Assembly (NCBI GenBank): GCA_023459915.1
Contig: JAEWSN010000085.1
Span: 1-6,582, forward strand
Reading direction: 5' to 3'
DNA length: 6,582 nt
DNA from: Bacillota bacterium
Lineage (GTDB): Bacteria > Bacillota > Clostridia > DSM-8532
The position numbers and the translations under genes were made by a program. Position 1 is the first letter of the stretch. Every line of letters begins with the position of its first letter. Of the stretch, positions 1 through 5,465 are shown one piece after another. The notes under the pieces are model-generated. The model was not told where the DNA came from, did no database searches, and saw nothing but the letters and a program-made list of their open reading frames with translations.

Positions 1-8
1 TGTCCGCC

Positions 9-527
9 ATGACGCATGCCACCTATCTGGTGCACGACATGCACAAGGTCCAGAAGTGGCTGGGCGCCGGCCAGGATCCGCTGCTGGCGCAGTTCACCCT
101 GTGCATGATGGCGGAGTCCCTGGCGCACATGCACCTGTGCCTGGAGGGAGAACCCGCTTCCCGGCAATCCATCCGCAAGGTCATGGCCCGCGCCCCGGAG
201 CTGCTGAAGCCCCTGTACCAGGATCCGCTGTCCCATCGGATGACGGAAGGGGATATCGAATTCGGAATCCGGCATGTGGACGCGTTCCTGACCACCCATC
301 AGGATTTTTTCTGCGCACCGCTGCTCCGGTTCATGGCCGATGGAGAGATCAAGACCGTCACCCTGCTGGCCAGGCAGTTCCATATGGAAGCCCATGTGGT
401 GACAGGCCTTCCGGACTGGCTGGCGGACAAGGGCATCCTGGATCGCGTGTCCCAGACCATCCGCATCACCCCCAAGGGACGGCAGAACCTGGAGGAGCTT
501 GGGTACCTGTACGTGAAAGGAGTCTGA
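9..527 (+). CDS. Hypothetical protein with winged-helix-like C-terminus, cotranscribed with uvrA paralogue
   Basis: The product is 172 residues if the first visible ATG is used. I do not recognise a named family. Residues 1-100 look mostly helical. Residues about 104-170 resemble a winged helix-turn-helix: a helix around LLRFMADG, a T-x-L-L-A-x-x-F turn-and-recognition pattern (117-124), a second helix ending in LADKGIL (138-144), a short basic strand pair with RITPKG (152-157), and a final helix. This is the fold used by MarR/PadR-like regulators, where the segment ending in 'TPKG' follows the wing. There is no signal peptide or membrane segment, so it is likely cytosolic. Only eight bases precede the ATG; they hold no ribosome binding site and the frame is open to the window edge, so the real start may lie upstream. 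Its stop is one base from the UvrA-like start and its last codons contain that gene's ribosome binding site, which implies translational coupling. It may regulate the operon or act as a DNA-binding partner of the UvrA-like protein. The gene is convincing; the function is not established. Confidence 0.75.
   Translation: MTHATYLVHDMHKVQKWLGAGQDPLLAQFTLCMMAESLAHMHLCLEGEPASRQSIRKVMARAPELLKPLYQDPLSHRMTEGDIEFGIRHVDAFLTTHQDFFCAPLLRFMADGEIKTVTLLARQFHMEAHVVTGLPDWLADKGILDRVSQTIRITPKGRQNLEELGYLYVKGV
516..522 (+). promoter_or_regulatory. Ribosome binding site of the uvrA-like gene inside the upstream gene
   Basis: AAAGGAG lies six bases before the ATG at 529 and within the last codons of the preceding gene, whose stop TGA is at 525-527. 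The site fixes the UvrA-like start and points to coupled translation of the two proteins. Confidence 0.8.
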
Positions 528-528
528 C

Positions 529-3405
529 ATGGCCATCCGCACCACCATCGAAATCTCCGGCGCAAAGCAGAACAACCTCAAGAACGTGTCGCTGGAAATC
601 CCGCGCGACAAGCTGACGGTCATCACCGGCGTCTCCGGATCCGGCAAATCCTCGCTTGCCTTCGACGTACTGTATGGCGAGGGGCAGCGGCGCTTTCTCG
701 ACTCCATCTCGAATTTCGCGAAAAGCCGCATCAGCCAGCTGAAAAAAGCGCGTGTGGACGCGGTGCGCGGGTTGTCGCCCGTCATCGCCATCGAGCAGAA
801 GAAAAGCAACAACAACCCGCGTTCCACCGTCGGCACGGTGACGGACATCCATGATTACCTGCGCCTGCTGTATGCCACAGCCGGAACCGGCTCCTGCCCG
901 GTCTGCGGGCATTCGCTGCGGCCGCTCAACGCCACCCAGATCGCCGAGCATGCCATGACCCTTCCGGTAGGGACCGTGGTGGAGTTGCGCGCGCCGGTGT
1001 TTCAGATTTATGGGGAGGACTGGGCGTACACCTTCCACCAGCTGCGGGAGAAGGGCTTCAAGAATCTGTTGGTTGACGGGAACCCGTTCTCGCTGGCCAG
1101 CAAGCAGGAGCTGGAGGATGATGCTCCCCATCAGGTGGAGCTGCTGATTGAACGGTTCACGCTGCGCTCCGACAGCTACATGCAGCTGGCCAAGTCCATC
1201 GAGGCGGCCATGCTGGCGCTGGACGAGGACATCATGGTGAAGCTCGAGGTACCGGACGGCGCACCGGAGGGCTTTTATGCGGATTTTGGCTGTCCGGACC
1301 ACCACTTCACGCTGTTTGAGATGCAGCCCTTCCATTTCTCCTTCAACACCCCGGCCAGCGCCTGCCACACCTGCATGGGGGTGGGCATGAGCTACCGGGT
1401 GGAGCCTCGCTTCCTGGTGGTGGCACCGGAGCGGAGCATCAACAGGGGGGCGCTGAAGAACACCATCTACAACACCGGCAGCGGTGGCCGTGAAAGCTAC
1501 CGGGGCGTGATGATGTACAGCCTGTCCATGCAGTATGGGTTCAGCCTGGATACACCCTTCCGGGATCTGCCCAAGGAGATCCACGACCTGTTGTTCTACG
1601 GAACCAAGGGAAAACTGGTGCACATGGTCATGCCGCCCGATTCGAAAAAGCAGAACTGGATCATTGGCCGGGACCGGCCCTTTGGCGGCTTCGTCCATGA
1701 AATGGAGAGCTGGTACCGGCACTACATCCGCCGCACCTCCACCACCGAGGCGTTCGAACCGGAATTCATCCGTGATTGCATGATTGAAACCCTCTGCCCG
1801 GAGTGCCATGGCGCGAGGCTGAAGCCGCAGCGGCTGGGCGTGCTGGTCGGCGGAAAAAACATAGACGACCTGTGCCGCATGCAGCTGCCGGATCTGCTGG
1901 TCTTTCTCGAAACCCTCACCTTCGCGCCGAGGATTCAGGAGGTGGCGACCTCCATCCTCCGGGAAATCGAGACCCGTGTGCGGCTGCTGGTGGAAATCGG
2001 CCTGCACTACATCAACCTGGGCCGGCGCAGCGACAGCATCTCCGGCGGAGAGATGCAGCGGATCAAGATGTCCACGCAAATCAGCTCCGAGCTGATGGGC
2101 ATGCTGTATGTGATGGACGAGCCCAGCATCGGGCTGCATCCCCGCGACGCGCACCGGGTCATCGACACGATGAAGAAGCTGCGCGACATCGGCAACACGG
2201 TCATTGTCGTGGAGCACGACATCGACACCATCCGAAATGCCGACCACATCGTGGAAATCGGTCCCGGCCCGGGCATACATGGCGGGGAGATCGTGGCCCA
2301 GGGCACAATGGAAGACATCATGGCCGAGCCGGCATCGGCAACCGGCCGGTATCTGTCGGGCAAGGCCAGCATCCCCGTTCCGGCGAAGCGACGCAATCTG
2401 GGGGACCATTTCCTGTCCATCCAGGGCGCGCGGGAGAACAACCTGAAGAATGTCGACATCGACATCCCGTTGGGCGTGTTCCTATGCATCACGGGGGTGT
2501 CCGGCTCCGGCAAGAGCTCGCTGATCAACGAAATTCTGTACAAGGGGTTGAAGGTGCAAAAAACCGGTGCCCGCATCGAGCCGGGGGTCCACGATTTTCT
2601 CTTCGGCGCGGAGCTGCTCAACAATGTCATCAGCATCGACCAGACGCCCATCGGCCGCAACAGCAAGTCGAACCCGGCCACCTACATCGGCATCTACGAC
2701 AAAATCCGCGATCTGTTCGCGCAGGAGCCGGAAGCCGTGGCCCGCGGCTACAGCGCCATCGATTTCTCGCTGACACACGCAAACGGCGCGCGCTGCGAGC
2801 ACTGCGCCGGGGATGGCATCATCGTGACCAACCTGCAGTTCATGGCGGATATTGAAACAATCTGCCCGGTGTGCAAAGGGATGCGGTTCTCGGAGGAGGG
2901 TCTGGAGATCCGCTACAGGGGGGAAAACATCGCGGATGTGCTGGGCATGACAGTGGAGGAGGCGGTGGGCTTCTTCTCGGACAACCGGTACCTCAGGCAC
3001 AAGCTGGGTATCATGAACGAGCTGGGTCTTGGCTACATGTGCCTGGGGCAGAGCTCCACGACCCTTTCCGGCGGCGAGGCCCAGCGCGTGAAGCTGGCCT
3101 ATGAGCTGGCCAAGATCAAGCGCGGCGCACACAACCTGTACATCCTCGACGAACCGACCACCGGCCTGCACCTGTCGGACATCCAGAAGCTGCTGGACTG
3201 CCTGAACCGGCTGGTGGATCAGGGCCATACGGTGTTGGTGATTGAACACCACCTGGACGTCATCAAGTCGGCGGACTACCTCATCGATCTGGGTCCGGAC
3301 GGCGGAAACGGAGGCGGTCTCATCGTGGCGGAGGGCACACCGGAACAGGTGGCCCGGGTGAAAGAGTCCCATACAGGGAGGTTTTTAGCGGAGGTTCTGG
3401 CATAA
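529..3405 (+). CDS. uvrA: UvrA-family excinuclease ATPase subunit (divergent paralogue)
   Basis: This is a complete 958-residue protein, close to the usual UvrA length of about 940. UvrA dimers find bulky DNA lesions and load UvrB in nucleotide excision repair. Cassette I has Walker A GVSGSGKSS (34-42), signature SISGGEMQR (503-511), Walker B LYVMDEP (526-532) and H-loop His563. Cassette II has Walker A GVSGSGKSS (656-664), signature TLSGGEAQR (845-853), Walker B LYILDEP (870-876) and His907. Zinc finger 2 has all four cysteines (C756, C759, C779, C782). The first finger is C255-x2-H258 with C279-x2-C282, so its second ligand is His. Two further CxxC pairs (123/126, 423/426) could form the third zinc module. 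The segment matching the UvrB-binding domain (about 131-245) is present, but the RKGEH-type loop of housekeeping UvrA is replaced by FQIYGEDWAY (158-167). SNFAKSRISQL (61-71) likewise replaces the usual 'SAYARQFL'. I therefore read it as a UvrA paralogue with intact ATPase but possibly altered UvrB contact, not necessarily the housekeeping copy. It is the second gene of an operon with the 172-residue protein. Confidence 0.93.
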   Translation: MAIRTTIEISGAKQNNLKNVSLEIPRDKLTVITGVSGSGKSSLAFDVLYGEGQRRFLDSISNFAKSRISQLKKARVDAVRGLSPVIAIEQKKSNNNPRSTVGTVTDIHDYLRLLYATAGTGSCPVCGHSLRPLNATQIAEHAMTLPVGTVVELRAPVFQIYGEDWAYTFHQLREKGFKNLLVDGNPFSLASKQELEDDAPHQVELLIERFTLRSDSYMQLAKSIEAAMLALDEDIMVKLEVPDGAPEGFYADFGCPDHHFTLFEMQPFHFSFNTPASACHTCMGVGMSYRVEPRFLVVAPERSINRGALKNTIYNTGSGGRESYRGVMMYSLSMQYGFSLDTPFRDLPKEIHDLLFYGTKGKLVHMVMPPDSKKQNWIIGRDRPFGGFVHEMESWYRHYIRRTSTTEAFEPEFIRDCMIETLCPECHGARLKPQRLGVLVGGKNIDDLCRMQLPDLLVFLETLTFAPRIQEVATSILREIETRVRLLVEIGLHYINLGRRSDSISGGEMQRIKMSTQISSELMGMLYVMDEPSIGLHPRDAHRVIDTMKKLRDIGNTVIVVEHDIDTIRNADHIVEIGPGPGIHGGEIVAQGTMEDIMAEPASATGRYLSGKASIPVPAKRRNLGDHFLSIQGARENNLKNVDIDIPLGVFLCITGVSGSGKSSLINEILYKGLKVQKTGARIEPGVHDFLFGAELLNNVISIDQTPIGRNSKSNPATYIGIYDKIRDLFAQEPEAVARGYSAIDFSLTHANGARCEHCAGDGIIVTNLQFMADIETICPVCKGMRFSEEGLEIRYRGENIADVLGMTVEEAVGFFSDNRYLRHKLGIMNELGLGYMCLGQSSTTLSGGEAQRVKLAYELAKIKRGAHNLYILDEPTTGLHLSDIQKLLDCLNRLVDQGHTVLVIEHHLDVIKSADYLIDLGPDGGNGGGLIVAEGTPEQVARVKESHTGRFLAEVLA

Positions 3406-3451
3406 AACCCAACGAAATGGGGTTATCTTGCAGTTTCAGCCATTTATTGCA

Positions 3452-3480
3452 TTGTTCTTTTTCCCGTACAAGCGTATGAT
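3452..3480 (+). promoter_or_regulatory. Predicted sigma-70/sigma-A promoter for the PNPOx-like gene
   Basis: A -35-like TTGTTC (3452-3457) is separated by exactly 17 bases from a -10 TATGAT (3475-3480), a five-of-six match to TATAAT. It lies in an AT-richer gap after the uvrA-like stop. Transcription would start near 3487, leaving a leader of about 70 bases before the ATG at 3555. I see no clear operator or riboswitch in that leader. The promoter suggests that the flavoprotein gene can be expressed apart from the upstream operon. Confidence 0.55.
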
Positions 3481-3554
3481 GTAGGGTATCGGCGCAAAAA
3501 GACGACATCTGGTGTGGCCTCGCGCACTTTGCAAAAACGCCAAGGAGAAATGCC

Positions 3555-3950
3555 ATGCAATCGGTACTGCAATTCCTCAAGGAGAACGAAACCTTCTATT
3601 TTTCCACCATGGACGGGGATCAACCCCGTGTCCGCCCGTTCGGCGCGGTCGCCATTGTGGATGGCAAGCTGTGCTTCACAACGGCCAAGAAAAAACAGGT
3701 TTACGAGCAGATGCAGAAAAATCCCAAGGTGGAAATCTCGACAACCGCGCCAGGCGGCCGCTGGCTGCGCCTTTCCGGCGTCGCCGTCACCGACGAGTGC
3801 CGGGAGATCAAGGAATCCATGCTGGAGGCCTGTCCCACACTCCGCCGCCTGTACAGCGAGGATGACGACATTTTCTGCGTGTTCCATCTGGAGCAGGCCA
3901 CCGCCACCTTCTACTCGTTCACCGAACCGCCGCGCACCGTCACCTTTTAA
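3555..3950 (+). CDS. Pyridoxamine 5'-phosphate oxidase-like FMN-binding split-barrel protein
   Basis: The product is 131 residues, the normal size of the small single-domain PNPOx-like proteins. The order of elements fits the family: an N-terminal helix (1-10), strand FYFSTMDGDQPRVRPFG (14-30), strand pair AVAIVDGKLCFTTAKKK (31-47), a helix holding QVYEQMQKNPKVEIS (48-62), then the W-L-R-L-S-G strand (70-75) typical of the split barrel, followed by a helix and closing strands to TVTF. Such proteins usually dimerise and bind FMN, or sometimes F420 or heme, in the cytosol. Members include pyridoxamine phosphate oxidases, nitroimidazole-reductase-like proteins and many of unknown substrate; the sequence does not say which applies here. 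The start is fixed by AAGGAG (3542-3547), seven bases upstream; an out-of-frame ATG at 3550 is too close to that site. The gene has its own predicted promoter and is followed by a strong terminator, so it is probably monocistronic. Confidence 0.88.
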   Translation: MQSVLQFLKENETFYFSTMDGDQPRVRPFGAVAIVDGKLCFTTAKKKQVYEQMQKNPKVEISTTAPGGRWLRLSGVAVTDECREIKESMLEACPTLRRLYSEDDDIFCVFHLEQATATFYSFTEPPRTVTF

Positions 3951-3967
3951 GGATCCAAACAATATTG

Positions 3968-3994
3968 GCGGTCGCCCATGGCGGCCGCTTTTTT
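3968..3994 (+). terminator. Rho-independent terminator after the PNPOx-like gene
   Basis: Nine base pairs (3968-3976 with 3980-3988), GC-rich with one G-U wobble, close a three-base loop and are followed directly by six T (3989-3994). It lies 17 bases after the flavoprotein stop and between two convergent genes. Read from the minus strand, the hairpin is followed only by a weak T-containing tract, so it should act mainly on the plus-strand transcript. Confidence 0.9.
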
Positions 3995-4013
3995 CGTGGC
4001 CCCCTGTGTCAGC

Positions 4014-5279
4014 CTACCACCCGGGCGGATCTTCCGGATGCAATTCCGTGCCCAAATAGGCCGCGAACTGGTGCAATCCCTTTTTTACCGCATGCTTCAT
4101 CCGCTTGCCCACGCCTTTGCCCACGCAAAGATCCTCCTCCCACCACCACCGGCGGATTTGCAACGGCGCGTCCCCGCGTTGTGGCTCGGGCTCAAATCGG
4201 CCGACAAACCGGTCGCCCATCAGGACCGGCAACACATAATAGCCATATTTACGCTTGTGAACCGGCACATAGACTTCCCAGGAATAATCCAGGCCGAACA
4301 GGCGCCTCGCCATTTCCCGATCCCAGATGAGGTTGTCGAGCGGGGCGAGCACGCGCACGGGCTGCCCGTTTCCCCCGGCAGAAGACGCATTGGACGCCGT
4401 CCCCCCCTCCAGCTGCCAGGCATCCGCCTCCCGCATCCAAAAAGGTTCCGTCTCGTCTTCCACCTGGACGCGCAGCAGGGTGCCGGCCTCCGCCAGCTCG
4501 GTGATGGCCTTGGTTCTCGTTGTTTTGTTCTCAAGATACTGGCCCAGCCATCCCCCGCCATTGCGGTTCCACAGCAGCCCCACACTCCCGACACGGCGTG
4601 TGACATACCAGCGGACAAACGCGTCCTCATCGGCAAACGGCTCCGGTTCGGACAGCAATGCCTGCGGCAGCAGCCGCTCAATGAGATCATAGATGCGCTG
4701 GGTATTGCGCTTGCCATGGACGCCAATCCGGCCGGCAACAAACAGGTAATCCATGGCCGCGCCGGCGAGGTTTCTGTGCCCCCATGCGCCGGGTTCCGCC
4801 TTCCCCATCCGAATGCCGGTGGACAGCATGGGCCCCTTCTCGGCGAGGATCTCCAGAATGGCCTCGGTGACCTCCAGCGCCGCTTCCGAGGATCGGCGCT
4901 GCAACACCCATTTCACCTCTTCGGTTCTTTTCTGCCGCAATCTTGAAAAACGCGGCCAGTCCTCCGTCAGGTAAATGGAGGCCATCTTGTCCCACCCATC
5001 GAGCAGATGCCGTTCCCCATACAGGAGCTTGTCCAGCATGGGCCGCCGATATCCCGCCACACGGGATTGCAGGACCAAATCCGCGTTACGGCCCACAACA
5101 TCCAGCGGATCGTACTGAATGCAGCCGACACGGCGGACATATTCCCGAATCCCGGAGGTTCCCTTGAACGGCGAACCGCCATCCAGCCCCTGGTGCCGCA
5201 GCAGAAATGCCCTGGCTTCCGCCTTCGACAATTCCGCCCACACCTTGGTAAAGTCATGTTCCCGGTTCATCCCGTCCAT
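4014..5279 (-). CDS. Winged-helix DNA-binding protein of the HTH_42/YcaQ (AlkX/AlkZ-like) DNA glycosylase family
   Basis: The product is 421 residues from the chosen start, a typical length for the family. The N-terminal part holds CIQYDPLDVVGRNADL (53-68). Its Q55-x-D57 is the catalytic-type QxD motif of E. coli YcaQ (AlkX), whereas Streptomyces AlkZ uses QxQ. The C-terminal half shows the family pattern APLDNLIWDRE (312-322), then SWEVYVPVHKRKYGYYVLPVL (split as 333-341 and 342-353) and GDRFVGR (355-361). Characterised relatives are cytosolic glycosylases that remove N7-alkylguanines and unhook interstrand crosslinks; many others remain untested. An in-frame start at 5387 would add 36 residues, but these would be encoded by 34-base repeats whose length is not a multiple of three. 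The ATG at 5279 has GGAGG five bases upstream, so it is preferred; ATG at 5270 is a weaker option. The TAG stop faces the PNPOx-like gene. Residues 291-306 (rich in G, S, A and N) look like a flexible insertion. Family assignment is firm; glycosylase activity is inferred. Confidence 0.88.
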   Translation of the reverse strand: MDGMNREHDFTKVWAELSKAEARAFLLRHQGLDGGSPFKGTSGIREYVRRVGCIQYDPLDVVGRNADLVLQSRVAGYRRPMLDKLLYGERHLLDGWDKMASIYLTEDWPRFSRLRQKRTEEVKWVLQRRSSEAALEVTEAILEILAEKGPMLSTGIRMGKAEPGAWGHRNLAGAAMDYLFVAGRIGVHGKRNTQRIYDLIERLLPQALLSEPEPFADEDAFVRWYVTRRVGSVGLLWNRNGGGWLGQYLENKTTRTKAITELAEAGTLLRVQVEDETEPFWMREADAWQLEGGTASNASSAGGNGQPVRVLAPLDNLIWDREMARRLFGLDYSWEVYVPVHKRKYGYYVLPVLMGDRFVGRFEPEPQRGDAPLQIRRWWWEEDLCVGKGVGKRMKHAVKKGLHQFAAYLGTELHPEDPPGW

Positions 5280-5284
5280 TGCCC

Positions 5285-5289
5285 CCTCC
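5285..5289 (-). promoter_or_regulatory. Ribosome binding site fixing the start of the YcaQ-like gene
   Basis: On the minus strand GGAGG (inside TTGGAGGGGGCA) lies five bases before the ATG at 5279. None of the upstream in-frame ATGs at 5387 or 5372 has a comparable site, so this motif decides the start and removes a spurious 36-residue extension. Confidence 0.75.
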
Positions 5290-5290
5290 A

Positions 5291-5392
5291 ATACGCTGTT
5301 GCATTCCGTTCGGTCGCACGCCCGATACACTGTTGCATTCCGTCCGGCCGCACGCCTGATACGCCGCTGCATTCCGTCCGCCCGCACGCCCG
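5291..5392 (-). repeat. Three tandem copies of a 34-base repeat in the leader of the YcaQ-like gene
   Basis: Copies occupy 5291-5324, 5325-5358 and 5359-5392 with no spacer. On the plus strand each begins ATAC and contains TGCATTCCGT, then CGCACGCC and a final TG or CG. Neighbouring copies differ at only about four or five positions. The array ends one base before the YcaQ-like gene's ribosome binding site and begins about a dozen bases after its predicted -10 box, so it should be transcribed as leader RNA. Because 34 is not divisible by three, each copy falls in a different reading frame, which argues against a coding role. It could be a protein-binding array, an RNA regulatory element, or a neutral slippage product. 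I see no hairpin conserved in all three copies. Confidence 0.85.
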
Positions 5393-5404
5393 ATATTCCT
5401 GTCC

Positions 5405-5435
5405 ATCATACCTTACAGTCGCCGATTTGTTACAA
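5405..5435 (-). promoter_or_regulatory. Predicted promoter of the YcaQ-like gene
   Basis: On the minus strand TATGAT (5410-5405) is a five-of-six -10 match. Upstream, TTGTAA (5435-5430) with 19-base spacing, or GTAACA (5433-5428) with 17-base spacing, can serve as the -35. Transcription would start near 5398, so the whole 34-base repeat array would lie in the leader. The -35 overlaps the -10 of the divergent glycoside hydrolase promoter. Confidence 0.45.
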
Positions 5436-5436
5436 T
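5428..5436 (+). promoter_or_regulatory. Predicted extended -10 promoter of the GH2 gene
   Basis: TGTTACAAT combines a TGn extension with TACAAT, a five-of-six -10 match. No good -35 box is seen 16-18 bases upstream, which fits an extended -10 promoter or an activator-dependent one. The predicted start near 5443 leaves a leader of about 23 bases containing GGAGG at 5456-5460. Confidence 0.4.
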
Positions 5437-5465
5437 GAATCTGGCAACCGTGCGCGGAGGTGACG

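Noticed and set aside
466..2409. A 647-codon open frame on the minus strand opposite the uvrA-like gene
   Set aside because: It is a shadow caused by GC-rich codon use of the uvrA-like gene. The His/Val/Gln-rich product resembles no protein family, and the plus-strand frame has unambiguous ABC motifs over the same bases.
2482..3372. A 296-codon minus-strand frame opposite the second UvrA cassette
   Set aside because: It lies exactly opposite Walker A, zinc finger 2 and signature II of the real gene and has the composition of an antisense shadow.
3406..3424. Possible terminator hairpin just after the uvrA-like stop
   Set aside because: The stem is only about five base pairs with a 9-base loop and no clear T tract follows. 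It is too weak to call; the uvrA-like transcript may read on or end by another route.
3968..4013. Bidirectional terminator serving the minus-strand YcaQ-like gene
   Set aside because: On the minus strand the same hairpin is followed by CAATATTGTTTGG rather than a T run. Some termination is possible, but the sequence does not support a confident call.
3978..4946. A 322-codon plus-strand frame
   Set aside because: It is antisense to the recognised YcaQ-family gene, starts inside the terminator hairpin, has no ribosome binding site, and reads as a Pro/Arg/His-rich shadow.
5256..5338. Short upstream ORFs starting at the ATG in repeat copies two and three (minus strand 5338 and 5304)
   Set aside because: Each 34-base copy carries an ATG in a different frame and some reading frames overlap the YcaQ-like start, but none has a properly spaced ribosome binding site, so regulatory leader peptides are not supported.
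5291..5392. CRISPR-like array
   Set aside because: The three repeats abut directly with no spacers and are not identical, and no cas gene is in the window; this is a simple tandem repeat.
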